Assembly (NCBI GenBank): GCA_020847735.1
Contig: JADLBL010000020.1
Coordinates: 257,632-321,631 of the forward strand
Reading direction: 5' to 3'
From: Candidatus Eisenbacteria bacterium
GTDB lineage: Bacteria > Eisenbacteria > RBG-16-71-46
DNA length: 64,000 nucleotides
The notes under the pieces were generated by a model, which did not search any database, had not been told where the DNA came from, and saw only the letters and a program-made list of their open reading frames with translations. Positions 51,113 to 60,026 of this stretch are shown piece after piece. Made by a program: the position numbers and the translations under genes. Every line of letters begins with the position of its first letter. Within the stretch, counting starts at the first letter, position 1.

Positions 51113-52290
51113 GCGCGCCGCGCGGCGGACGGCGCATCCGGCTCCTTTACGTCGCCGGCAACTTCGTGACCGGCGGGGCCGAGCGCCATCTGCTCGAAAT
51201 GTGGCGGCGGCTCGACCGCGGGCGATTCGAGGTGCGCATCGCCGTGCTGAAGCGCGAGGGCGCGTTCACGCCGCTCGTCGAGGCCATCGGGCTGCCGATC
51301 ACCGACCTCGGCGTGGGACGGCGCCTCTACGACGCGAGCGGGTTGCGCGGACTGCTGCGGCTGATCTCGCTGGTCCGCGAGTTCCGACCCGACGTGATCC
51401 ACGGGTACCTGTTCGGCCCGAACCTGTTCGCGGCCCTCGCCGGGCGGCTGTGCGGCGTGCCGGTCGTGTGCGTCGCCAAGCGCAACGTGGACGCGTTCGA
51501 GTCCGCCCGCCAGATCGCGGTCCAGCGGCTGGCACACCGGCTCGCGACGCACGTCACGGCGGTGAGCCATGAAGTGGCCGCGAGCAGCGTCGCGCTCGGC
51601 GTGCCGGCCTCGCGCGTCACGGTGATCGAGAACGGCGTGGACGTCGCCCGCTTCGACGGCGCGAGCCGTCGCGAGGCGCTGTCCGGGCTCGAACACGTGC
51701 CGGCGGACGCCCCGCTCGTCGGCAGCGTGGGCTGCCTCGCGCCGCGCAAGGACTACGGCACGCTGCTGCGCGCGCTCGCGCGGCTCGCGGGCAGGCACCG
51801 CTTTCATTGCGCGATCGCCGGCGACGGACCCGATCGCGCGTCGCTTGAGGGGGACATCTCCGCGCTCGGGCTCGCGGGGCGGGTCTCGCTGCTCGGCGAG
51901 CGCTCCGACGTGGACCGGCTGCTTCCGGCCTTCGACGCGTTCGTGCTCTCCTCGCGGGAGGAGGGCATCCCGAACGCGCTGCTCGAGGCGATGGCGGCGG
52001 CCCGGCCGTGCGTCGCGACGCGCGTCGGCGGCAACGCCGAGGTGCTGGAGGACGGCCGAACGGGCTGGCTCGTGCCCGCGCAGGATCCGGAGGCGCTCGC
52101 GGACGCCCTCGCCGAGGTGCTGACGCGACCCGACGAGGCCGCGCGCCGCGGCGCCCGTGCACGCGAGGCGATGATCGCCGAGCGCAGCATCGAGGCCATG
52201 GTGCGCCGCCACGAGGCGTTCTACCGGCAGGCGCTCGGCCTGGAGCGGGGCGGCGAACCGGCCGCCTCGGAGCGAAAGGGCGCCGCGTGA
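51109..52290 (+). CDS. GT4 family glycosyltransferase
   Basis: 393 aa, GT-B fold. The start LLYVAGNFVTGGAERHLLEM, the hinge VTVIENGVD and the donor-side SSREEGIPNALLEAMAAARP, with its E-x7-E pair, are typical of GT4 retaining enzymes. It transfers a sugar from a nucleotide donor to the lipid-linked acceptor. GTG start and stop are both in GTGA overlaps. Confidence 0.9.
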   Translation: MSAPRGGRRIRLLYVAGNFVTGGAERHLLEMWRRLDRGRFEVRIAVLKREGAFTPLVEAIGLPITDLGVGRRLYDASGLRGLLRLISLVREFRPDVIHGYLFGPNLFAALAGRLCGVPVVCVAKRNVDAFESARQIAVQRLAHRLATHVTAVSHEVAASSVALGVPASRVTVIENGVDVARFDGASRREALSGLEHVPADAPLVGSVGCLAPRKDYGTLLRALARLAGRHRFHCAIAGDGPDRASLEGDISALGLAGRVSLLGERSDVDRLLPAFDAFVLSSREEGIPNALLEAMAAARPCVATRVGGNAEVLEDGRTGWLVPAQDPEALADALAEVLTRPDEAARRGARAREAMIAERSIEAMVRRHEAFYRQALGLERGGEPAASERKGAA

Positions 52291-53507
52291 AATCGGTGCT
52301 CTACGTGACGACGACGTTTCCCACACTGGCCGCGTTCATCGAGAACGAGGTGAAGCGCCTGGACGAGCGCGGCGTTCGCGTGCGGGTGCTGACCCTGCGG
52401 GCGGTGGGCGACCAGTACCAGCCGGAGTTCGCGCCGCTCGTCGCCCTGACCCGCGCCGTCGGCTCGCCGCTCGATCCGCGCTCGTGGTGGGCGCTGCTCG
52501 GCTGGCTGGTGCGCCGTCCGCACGTGCTGCTCCCCGGGGCGGCGCGCATGCTGTGGGCCTCGCGCGGCAGCGCGTACGCGCTGGCCGGGCACCTCGCCTA
52601 CCTGCCGGCCGCCGCGCGGGTGGCCGGCATCGCCGAACGCGAGGGCTTCGAGCGCGTTCACGGGGCGTGGGCGCACTTCCCGGCCTCGGTGGCCTGGCTG
52701 GCGGCCCGGCTCGCGGGCCGGCGCTTCAGCATGGCCGCGCACGCCGGCGCCGACCTCTACCGCACGCAGGCCTTCCTCGCCCACAAGGTGCGCGCCGCCG
52801 ACTTCACCACCGCGTGCGTGCGCGGCAACGCCGAGATGCTCCGCCGCCTCGTGCCCGGCGGGCGCGTCGAGTGGCTGTGGCACGGAACCGATCTCGCGCG
52901 CTTCGGCGCGATCGCGCGAGCCCGCTCGGCCGAGCCCCTGCTGCTGGTCGTCGGCCGGCTCGCGCCCGGCAAGGGATTCGACGACGCGGTCGCGGCGCTC
53001 GGCGAGCTGGCGCGGCGCGGGCTGCGGCCCCGGCTCGTGGTCGTCGGCGACGGCCCGGAACGCGAAGCGCTCGGCGCGCTGGCCCGCGCGCACGGCGTCG
53101 CCGAACAGGTCGAGTTCCGGGGTTCGCTCACGCACGACGAGATCGCTCCGCTCTACGCGTCGGCGTGGCTGCTGCTCGCCCCGAGCAAGGTGCTGGCGAA
53201 CGGGCGGCGCGACGGCATCCCGAACGTGATCGTCGAGGCGATGGCCGCCGGGTTGCCGGTCGTCGGCGCGCGCGCGGCGGGGCTCGAGGAGGCGATCGAG
53301 CCGGGCCGGACCGGGGCGCTGTGCGAAAGCGCGAACCCGCGCTCGCTTGCCGGGGCGATCGGGCCACTGCTGCGCGATCCGCGGGAGATCGACCGGATGG
53401 GCGGCCTCGCGCGGGAAGCGGCGCGCGGCTCGTTCGACGTCGAGGCCAGCTTCGCGCGGCTGTGGGAACTCTTCGGCGGCGCGCCGGTGCGCGGGGAGCG
53501 GGCGTGA
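52287..53507 (+). CDS. GT4 family glycosyltransferase, WcaL/AmsK-like
   Basis: 406 aa from a GTG at 52287. The N-terminus (LYVTTTFPTLAAFIENEV) and HGAWAHFPASVAWLAARLAGR resemble colanic-acid-type WcaL/AmsK transferases. The donor motif is RRDGIPNVIVEAMAAGLPV, with the E-x7-E pair changed to D-x7-E. The acceptor is unknown. The stop overlaps the next ATG by one base (TGATG). Confidence 0.87.
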   Translation: MKSVLYVTTTFPTLAAFIENEVKRLDERGVRVRVLTLRAVGDQYQPEFAPLVALTRAVGSPLDPRSWWALLGWLVRRPHVLLPGAARMLWASRGSAYALAGHLAYLPAAARVAGIAEREGFERVHGAWAHFPASVAWLAARLAGRRFSMAAHAGADLYRTQAFLAHKVRAADFTTACVRGNAEMLRRLVPGGRVEWLWHGTDLARFGAIARARSAEPLLLVVGRLAPGKGFDDAVAALGELARRGLRPRLVVVGDGPEREALGALARAHGVAEQVEFRGSLTHDEIAPLYASAWLLLAPSKVLANGRRDGIPNVIVEAMAAGLPVVGARAAGLEEAIEPGRTGALCESANPRSLAGAIGPLLRDPREIDRMGGLAREAARGSFDVEASFARLWELFGGAPVRGERA

Positions 53508-54640
53508 TGCGCGTCGTCCACGTCGTCGAGGCGATGCACCAGGGCGGCGCCGAGTCGCTGGTCGTCGAGCACGTGCGCCTGGCGTCGCCGGAGGTCAAGA
53601 GCACGGTGGTGGCGCTCAATCGCGGCGGTCCCGCGCTCGAGGCGGCGGCCGCGGCCGGCGCGGAGACCGTCGTGCTCGGCAAGGGCGCCGCGCGGGCGGC
53701 GGGCCTCGTGCGGCTGACCTCGCTGCTGCGTGCGCGTCGCGCGGACGTCGTCAACGGGCACAACCCGAGCGGGGCGATGTACGGAACCCTCGCGGCGCGG
53801 CTCGCGGGCGTGCCGGTCGCGGTGCGCACCGAGCACAGCATCCACTACCCGGGCCGGGCGTTCCGATTCTACGGGCCCGTCGAGGCGATGCTCACGCGCC
53901 TGACGGATCGGGTGATCTGCGTGTGCGAAGCCGCGCGGGCCAGCCACGCGCCGCGATTCCGCGGCAGCGAGGAGCGCTTCGTGACGATCGCGAACGGCAT
54001 CGCCGAGGCGCCACCGCCGCGGCCGCGCGCGCAGACGCGCGCGGCGCTCGGCATTCCGCCCGCGGCGGCGGTCGCCCTGACCGTCGGCAGCCTGACGCCG
54101 CAGAAGTCGCAGGACGTGCTCCTGCGGGCGATGGCCGTCGCGCGACGGCGCGCGCCCGGCGCGGTGCTGCTCGTCGCGGGCGAGGGCAGGCTGCGCGAGC
54201 GTCTGCAGGCGCTGCACGCCGAGCTGGGACTGGGCGATGCGGTTCGTTTCCTCGGTCCGAGGAACGACGTGCCGGACCTGATGGCGGCGTGCGACGTTTT
54301 CGTGCTGTCCTCCTCGCGGGAAGGGCTGTCGGTGACGCTGCTCGAGGCGATGCGTGCGGCGCGCGCGGCGATCGCGACCGCGGTCGGCGGCAACGCCGAA
54401 GCGGTGGCCGACGGCGTCACGGGCCGCATCGTGCCGGTGGGCGACGTGGCGGAGATGGCCGGGGCCCTGGCGGACCTGCTCGCGGACGAGCAGCGCCGCG
54501 CCGTCCTCGGCGCGGCCGGCCGGGAGCGCTGGCGCGAGCGCTTCACCGCCGCGCGCATGGTCGGCGAAACCGAGGCGCTGTATCGCGAGGCGCTCGCGCG
54601 GCGCGGCGGGGGAGGGCCCCATGCGGCTGCTCGAGGCTGA
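53507..54640 (+). CDS. GT4 family glycosyltransferase
   Basis: 377 aa from the ATG at 53507; a GTG three bases earlier is possible. VVHVVEAMHQGGAESLVVEH and NGHNPSGAMYG at the N-terminus and SSSREGLSVTLLEAMRAARA in the donor lobe place it in GT4. Its last 20 bases overlap the CapA-like gene, the largest overlap in the run. Confidence 0.88.
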   Translation: MRVVHVVEAMHQGGAESLVVEHVRLASPEVKSTVVALNRGGPALEAAAAAGAETVVLGKGAARAAGLVRLTSLLRARRADVVNGHNPSGAMYGTLAARLAGVPVAVRTEHSIHYPGRAFRFYGPVEAMLTRLTDRVICVCEAARASHAPRFRGSEERFVTIANGIAEAPPPRPRAQTRAALGIPPAAAVALTVGSLTPQKSQDVLLRAMAVARRRAPGAVLLVAGEGRLRERLQALHAELGLGDAVRFLGPRNDVPDLMAACDVFVLSSSREGLSVTLLEAMRAARAAIATAVGGNAEAVADGVTGRIVPVGDVAEMAGALADLLADEQRRAVLGAAGRERWRERFTAARMVGETEALYREALARRGGGGPHAAARG

Positions 54641-55769
54641 GGGCGCGCTGCGGCTCACGCTCGCCGCGGTCGGCGACGTCGGCGTCCTCGGTTCGGTGCG
54701 ACGGCGCGCCGCGAGCGAGGGGCCCGATGCGCCGTTCGCGGCGCTGGCGCCGCACGCGCGCGCCGCCGATCTGGCCTTCGCCAACCTCGAGTTCCCGGTC
54801 GGCGAGCGCGCCTGGGTTCGCCCGGGGCGCGCGGACGAGTTCTTCCACGACGCCGGGGTGCCGGCGGCGCTCGCGCGCGCGGGCTTCCGCGTCGTGTCGC
54901 TCGCGAACAACCACATGATGGACTGCGGCGAGCGGGGCCTCGCGCGAACGCTCGACGCCTGTCGGTCCGCGGGGCTGGCCGCGGTCGGCGCTGGAGCCGA
55001 TCTCGAGGCGGCGCGGACCCCCGCGCGGATCGAGGTCCGGGGTGTCCGGGTCGTCGTGCTCGCCTACGCGACCGCCGGCGGCGACGCCGCAACGTCCGGC
55101 CGGGCCGGCGTCGCGCCGCTCGAGCCGGAACTCGTTGCCGCGGACCTCGCGCGCTGGCGGCCTCAGGCGGACGTGCTCGTGGTGAGCGTGCACTGGGGAT
55201 CCATGTACGTGGACTTTCCGCCCCCGCGCGTCGTCGGAATGGCGAAGTCGATCGCGGCCGCGGGCGCCGACCTGGTGCTCGGACATCATCCGCATGTCCT
55301 GCAGGGCGCCGCAAGGGTCGGCCGCACACTGGTGCTGTACAGCATGGGCGACGCGGTCTTCGACGGCCGCTCGGGGGATTTCGAGGCCTCGGTCGCGGCG
55401 CTGACGCGCCGCGAGAGTGGTGTCTTCACCGCGCGATTCGGCGAGTCCGCCCACGGCCTCGAACTCGCGGCGCTGAAGCTCGACCCGGACGGCGTACCCG
55501 GCGAGCCCGCCGGGACCGAAGCGCGCGCTCAGGCGGAGCGGTTCGCGGCTCTGTCCGCGGGACTGGCCGACGCGGCGGCGCGCTTCGCCGCCGAGGGCGC
55601 GCCGAAACTGCTCCAGTACGAGCTGCAGAGCCTCGGAACCTACCTGCGGCAGGGCCGCTGGGACCGCGTCGCGAAGCTGCTCGGCGGCGTGCGCCCGCGA
55701 CATCTGCCGCTGCTGTGGCAGGCTGTGACCCGGCGGGGACGTGGACGGACCCCGCCGGCCGCCCGATAA
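54621..55769 (+). CDS. CapA/PgsA-family metallophosphatase-like protein
   Basis: 382 aa from the ATG at 54621, behind GGAGGG and 20 bases inside the preceding gene. The CapA pattern is clear: AAVGDVGVLG, FANLEFPVG, LANNHMMDCGERGL, VSVHWGSMY, LGHHPHVLQG and YSMGDAVFD, which carry the metal-binding Asp/Asn/His residues of the calcineurin-like fold. CapA proteins act in poly-gamma-glutamate capsule export in bacilli; many homologues sit in polysaccharide loci with unclear roles. It has no signal peptide, so a cytoplasmic role is likely. Confidence 0.88.
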   Translation: MRLLEAEGALRLTLAAVGDVGVLGSVRRRAASEGPDAPFAALAPHARAADLAFANLEFPVGERAWVRPGRADEFFHDAGVPAALARAGFRVVSLANNHMMDCGERGLARTLDACRSAGLAAVGAGADLEAARTPARIEVRGVRVVVLAYATAGGDAATSGRAGVAPLEPELVAADLARWRPQADVLVVSVHWGSMYVDFPPPRVVGMAKSIAAAGADLVLGHHPHVLQGAARVGRTLVLYSMGDAVFDGRSGDFEASVAALTRRESGVFTARFGESAHGLELAALKLDPDGVPGEPAGTEARAQAERFAALSAGLADAAARFAAEGAPKLLQYELQSLGTYLRQGRWDRVAKLLGGVRPRHLPLLWQAVTRRGRGRTPPAAR

Positions 55770-55823
55770 CGGAGACGCGGGCGCCCGCCCGAGCTCCACG
55801 ACGAGAACCGGGAAGGAATCTTC

Positions 55824-56696
55824 ATGAGCGACGAATCGAAGGCGCGTGAGGCGTTCGAGCGCTTCGTGCGCTGGACCATCGAGAAGGAATACGGGCCGGT
55901 CCAGCCGCGGCTGCCCGAGGCCGAGCGCGAAGCGTTCGCCAGCTACTACAACCGCCTGCCGGCGCCGGGCGAGGAGGCGCGGATCCGCCGCTACCTGCGC
56001 GGCTTCTGGCGCAGCGAGGCCGGCTGGACGGCGCGCTGGATCGTCGCCCGGGCGCGGGAGCTCGGCGCCCGTCCGCGCGTCATGGACGCGGGCTCGGGCT
56101 TCGGCACCTACTCGATGCTCTACGCGGCCGCGGGCGCCGACGTGGTGGGCGCCGACCTGCGCCCGGACCGGCTCGACGCGGCGCAGAAGCGGCTCGAGTT
56201 CCACGCCGAGGTGACCGCCGGGGCGCTTCCGGTGCGCTACGTGCGCGCCGATCTCACCCGCGACTGGGACGCGGACTACGACCTCGTGTGGGTCTACAAC
56301 GCGCTCTCGCACATCGATCCGCTGGATCGCTTCCTCGAGCAGACGCGCCGGCACCTGCGGCCGGGCGGTGTTCTGGTCGTCGGCGACATCAACGGCGCGC
56401 ACCCCGAGCATCTCGCGCGACTGCAGGAACTGCGCGGCGACCACGTGCACCAGGAGTACGTCGCCCCCGACGGGGAGCGTTACTCGTACGCGGTCGAGCG
56501 GCCGTTCCCGCCGCGCGAGATCCGCGGCATCCTGGCGGCGAACGGACTGCGCATGGTGCACCACGAGCTTTACTGGGGCGGACTGGGCACGCTGCCGGAC
56601 CCGGTGTACGAAGGTCTGCTGCGGCCGCTGCAGCGCACCTGGCAGCTCGGACACGGTTTCGCGCGACGGCAGCTCGTCGTCGCGACGCCCGCCTGA
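55824..56696 (+). CDS. Class I SAM-dependent methyltransferase
   Basis: 290 aa. Motif I is MDAGSGFGTYS (about residue 90), followed by GADLRPDRLDAA and VWVYNALSHIDPLDR, as in UbiE/type 11 enzymes. An N-terminal helical part of about 70 residues is of unknown role. GGGAAGGA precedes the ATG after a 54-base gap. In this context it probably methylates a sugar, either a precursor or the growing repeat unit. Confidence 0.85.
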   Translation: MSDESKAREAFERFVRWTIEKEYGPVQPRLPEAEREAFASYYNRLPAPGEEARIRRYLRGFWRSEAGWTARWIVARARELGARPRVMDAGSGFGTYSMLYAAAGADVVGADLRPDRLDAAQKRLEFHAEVTAGALPVRYVRADLTRDWDADYDLVWVYNALSHIDPLDRFLEQTRRHLRPGGVLVVGDINGAHPEHLARLQELRGDHVHQEYVAPDGERYSYAVERPFPPREIRGILAANGLRMVHHELYWGGLGTLPDPVYEGLLRPLQRTWQLGHGFARRQLVVATPA

Positions 56697-56716
56697 CCCG
56701 GAGGCCCGGCGAGCCC

Positions 56717-58525
56717 ATGCGCGTGCTGTTCGTCACGCAGTACTTCCCGCCCGAGACGGGGGCCGCGCCCGCGCGCGCCCTGCACTTCGCGCGCGCGCTC
56801 GCCCGCGCGGGCCACGAAGTGCGCGTGCTGACCGGCCTGCCCAACCACCCGGCAGGCGAAGTGCGCCCCGAGTACCGCGGTGTTCGCCGTCGCACCGAAC
56901 AGGCTGACGGTATCCGCGTCGAGCGGGTGTGGCTGTACGCGACGCCGCGCAAGACGTCGCTCACGCGCCTGTGGAACCACCTGAGCTTCGCGCTCTCGGC
57001 CCTGCCGGTCGCGTTCGCGGGACCGCGACCCGATGTCGTGCTCGTCACCACGCCGCCGCTCTTCCACGGGCTCACCGCCTGGCTGGCGGCCCGTCTGCGC
57101 GGGGCGGCGCTGGTGAACGACTGCCGCGACGACTGGCCGCACGCGGCGATCGCCCTGGGTGAGATGCGGCCCGGTTTCGTCGCCCGGGTGCTCGACGGCG
57201 TCGCGCGATTCTTCCAGTCCCGCAGCAGCCGCGTGCTGGTGGTCACCCCGGGCATGAAGCGCCAGCTCGAGTCGCGCGGGTTCGAGCCGCGGAGGCTCGT
57301 CTTCCTGCCGAACGGCGCCGACACCGAGCTGTTCCGGCCGCCGGCCGAGCGGGCGGAGCGCGGCGGACGGCCGTTCACCGTGCTGTACGCGGGCACGCAC
57401 GGGCTCGTGCACGGCATGGATGCGCTGCTCGATGCGGCGGCCGAGCTGAAGTCCGAAGGGGTGAGGTTCCGGCTCGTGGGCGACGGGGTGGCGAAGCAGG
57501 GGCTGGAGCGGGCGGCCGTCGGGCGGGGGCTCGACAACGTCACGTTCGAGCCGAGCGTGGCGCCCGCCGCGCTCGTCCCGCTCCTCCACGAAGCCGACGT
57601 CGCCGTCGCGACGACCCGGGCGAGCGAGTTCGCGGGGGAAACCATCCCGGTCAAGCTGTTCGACTACCTGGCCTGCGGCTGCCCGGTCGTCGCGGCGGTG
57701 CGCGGCGATGCCGCGGCGGTGATCGAAGCCTCGGAAGGCGGCCTGGTCGTCGAGCCCGAGAACGGAGCGGCGCTCGCGCGTGCGGTGCGGGCGCTTCGCG
57801 ACGATCCCGGTCGCCGCGAAGCGCTCGCCGCGGCCGGGCCGGTGTTCGTCGAGCGCGAGCACTCGCGGCGCGCGCTCGGCGAGAGGCTCGTCCAGGTGCT
57901 GCTCGAGGCCCGGCTCGAGTCGCACGGCCGGGACGTGGGCCCGCTGCCACGGGGGGCCCGGGCGTTCGTCAAGCGCGCCGCGGACGTGGTCCTCGGCTGC
58001 GCGGGACTGATCCTGACGTCGCCGCTGATGCTGCTGGTCGCCCTCGCCATCCGGCTCGAATCGCCCGGCCCCGTGCTGTTCCGGCAGCGCCGCATCGGCC
58101 GCGGCTCCGCCGAGTTCATTCTTTTCAAATTCCGCAGCATGGCGGCGGGCACGCCGGACCTCGCCACGCATCTGGTGACGCCCGGAAGCGTCCGAATCAC
58201 GCGTGTGGGGGCGATCCTGCGCCGCACCAGCCTCGACGAGCTGCCGCAGCTGTGGAACATCGTCCGTGGCGACATGTCGCTGGTCGGACCGCGACCGGCG
58301 CTCTACAACCAGTATGATCTGATCGGCCTGCGACAGGCCGCCGGGGTGGATGCGCTTCGCCCCGGCCTGACGGGGTGGGCGCAGATCAACGGCCGTGACG
58401 AAATCCCCATGGAGCAGAAGGTGGCCCTCGACCGCGAGTACCTCGATCGCAACTCGACCCGCTTCGACACCGAGATCCTCGTGCGCACCGCCCTGACGCT
58501 GTTCGCGATGCGGGGGATCCGGTGA
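56717..58525 (+). CDS. GT4 glycosyltransferase fused to phosphoglycosyl transferase
   Basis: 602 aa from the ATG at 56717. Residues 1-395 are a GT4 enzyme of the WbuB/WcaI kind (FVTQYFPPETGAAPARAL, GETIPVKLFDYLACG). Residues about 416-602 are a PglC/WcaJ-type transferase with the re-entrant membrane helix (ADVVLGCAGLILTSPLM), FRQRRIGRG, KFRSM and SLDELPQLWNIVRGDMSLVGPRP. The catalytic pair D507-E508 is intact. The enzyme should put the first sugar phosphate on undecaprenyl phosphate and add the second sugar, in one polypeptide. It is the best candidate for the initiating enzyme of the locus. Confidence 0.9.
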   Translation: MRVLFVTQYFPPETGAAPARALHFARALARAGHEVRVLTGLPNHPAGEVRPEYRGVRRRTEQADGIRVERVWLYATPRKTSLTRLWNHLSFALSALPVAFAGPRPDVVLVTTPPLFHGLTAWLAARLRGAALVNDCRDDWPHAAIALGEMRPGFVARVLDGVARFFQSRSSRVLVVTPGMKRQLESRGFEPRRLVFLPNGADTELFRPPAERAERGGRPFTVLYAGTHGLVHGMDALLDAAAELKSEGVRFRLVGDGVAKQGLERAAVGRGLDNVTFEPSVAPAALVPLLHEADVAVATTRASEFAGETIPVKLFDYLACGCPVVAAVRGDAAAVIEASEGGLVVEPENGAALARAVRALRDDPGRREALAAAGPVFVEREHSRRALGERLVQVLLEARLESHGRDVGPLPRGARAFVKRAADVVLGCAGLILTSPLMLLVALAIRLESPGPVLFRQRRIGRGSAEFILFKFRSMAAGTPDLATHLVTPGSVRITRVGAILRRTSLDELPQLWNIVRGDMSLVGPRPALYNQYDLIGLRQAAGVDALRPGLTGWAQINGRDEIPMEQKVALDREYLDRNSTRFDTEILVRTALTLFAMRGIR

Positions 58526-59382
58526 GCGTCCCGACGATGGTCGCGCCCGCGAAGGGGCGGGCGGGCGCGTGGCTGAAGGGCGCCCTGCTGTTCGCGCTCG
58601 TGGCACTCGCCTGGCATCGCACGCTGGCGACGCTGTGGGAGACCTGGGCGACGAACGACAACTACTCCCACGGTCCGCTCGTGCCGGCCACCTCGCTGGT
58701 GCTCGTCTGGCTGCGGCGGGACCGGCTGCGGGCCCTGCCGGTGCGGCCGGCCACCTGGGGACTCGCGCTCGTGGGACTCGGGTGCCTGATGCAGGTCGTG
58801 GGCGTGCGCGCCGACGTGCTGGCGCTGCAGGGCTGGGGATTGCTGCCGCTGCTGTTCGGACTCTCGCTCGCGTTTCTCGGGACGGCGATGACGCGCATGC
58901 TGGCGTTTCCGATCGCCTACCTCGGCTTCATGCTGACGTTTCCGCCCCTGGTCATGAACTCGCTCAGTTTCGCGCTCAAGGAGATCTCGGTCAGCGCCTC
59001 GGTCGGCGCCGCGCACGCGCTCGGCGTGCCTCTCGAGCGGGACGGCATGTCCATCCTGCTCGCCTCCGGCGAGTTGCGGGTCGAGAACCCGTGCAGCGGA
59101 CTGCGCTCGCTGCTGGCGCTGCTCGCGACCGGAACCCTGTTCGCCTACTTCCAGAAGGGCGGGTTCTGGCGGCGCGCGACCGTCCTGCTGGCGGCGACCC
59201 CGATCGCGATCCTCGGCAACGCCGTGCGTCTGCTGCTCGTCATCGTCGCGGCGGAAAGGCGCGGCGTGGTCTGGGCCTCGGGCACGTTTCACGACATGAC
59301 CGGGTACGTCGTTTACGGCGTCGCGCTGGCCGCGCTGCTGGGACTGCGCGAACTGCTGACCCCGAAGGGGGCCAGGGCATGA
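58522..59382 (+). CDS. Exosortase
   Basis: 286 aa with about seven to eight helices, GTG start in a GTGA overlap. The exosortase catalytic triad is present: Cys191 in ENPCSGLRSL, Arg236 in GNAVRL and His257 in FHDMTGY, with N-terminal NDNYSHGPLVP. Exosortases are inner-membrane transpeptidase-like proteases that cut a C-terminal PEP-CTERM-type signal, and their genes sit in EPS loci as here. No PEP-CTERM substrate is seen in the window. EpsI is a separate gene next door, whereas some XrtA proteins carry it as a fused domain. Confidence 0.92.
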   Translation: MSVPTMVAPAKGRAGAWLKGALLFALVALAWHRTLATLWETWATNDNYSHGPLVPATSLVLVWLRRDRLRALPVRPATWGLALVGLGCLMQVVGVRADVLALQGWGLLPLLFGLSLAFLGTAMTRMLAFPIAYLGFMLTFPPLVMNSLSFALKEISVSASVGAAHALGVPLERDGMSILLASGELRVENPCSGLRSLLALLATGTLFAYFQKGGFWRRATVLLAATPIAILGNAVRLLLVIVAAERRGVVWASGTFHDMTGYVVYGVALAALLGLRELLTPKGARA

Positions 59383-60026
59383 AGACGCTCCTCGCCGCCG
59401 TCGTCATGCTCGTCGCGACCTCGGCCTCGGTGCTGCTGACGCCGCCCATCGACCTCGCCGCGGGTCACGGCATCCTGCGCGGCGTGCCGCACGAGTTCGG
59501 GCCGTGGCAGGGCACCGACGCGCAGTTCGAGCAGGCCGTGGTCGAGGAGCTGCGCGCCGACGACCTGCTGATCCGCCGTTACGTGGACGGGACGCGGTCG
59601 GTGTGGCTGTGCCTCGTCTACCACCAGAATCGCCGATACGGCGCGCACGATCCGCTGCTCTGCTACACGTCGCAGGGCTACGCGGTGCGGCAGCCGGGGC
59701 GCGCGAGAGTGGACGACGGCTCGCCGAAGGGCCTGATCGTCAACACCTGCATCGCCGAACGCCGCGACGACAGCCGCGTGGTCTGGTACTGGTGGACCAC
59801 CGACGGGCTCTCGACCGGCGACGTCGGCGCCTTCCGCTCGCGCATGGCGGTGCTGGGCGCGCTCGACAACCGCTCGTGGGGCACGTTCGTGCGCGTCGAG
59901 TCGGTGCTGCGCGAGGACGGTGTCGAGGGCGCGACGCAGCGCGCGCGGGAGTTCTCGGGACTCGTGGCGCGCGAGCTGCCCGCGGTGTTCGCGCGGGCGC
60001 GCGCGGCAGCCCCCGCCGTGCCGTGA
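59379..60026 (+). CDS. epsI: EpsI-domain exosortase-associated protein
   Basis: 215 aa; the ATG overlaps the exosortase stop (ATGA). An N-terminal hydrophobic signal/anchor (about 1-22) is followed by the EpsI pattern: FGPWQGTD, LRADDLLIRRYV, VWLCLVYHQNRRYGAHDPLLCYTSQGY and later WYWW. Cys in LLCYTSQG is the usual conserved one. EpsI is needed for EPS production with exosortase in Methylobacillus; its biochemical role is not known. It lies on the extracytoplasmic side. Confidence 0.88.
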   Translation: MKTLLAAVVMLVATSASVLLTPPIDLAAGHGILRGVPHEFGPWQGTDAQFEQAVVEELRADDLLIRRYVDGTRSVWLCLVYHQNRRYGAHDPLLCYTSQGYAVRQPGRARVDDGSPKGLIVNTCIAERRDDSRVVWYWWTTDGLSTGDVGAFRSRMAVLGALDNRSWGTFVRVESVLREDGVEGATQRAREFSGLVARELPAVFARARAAAPAVP

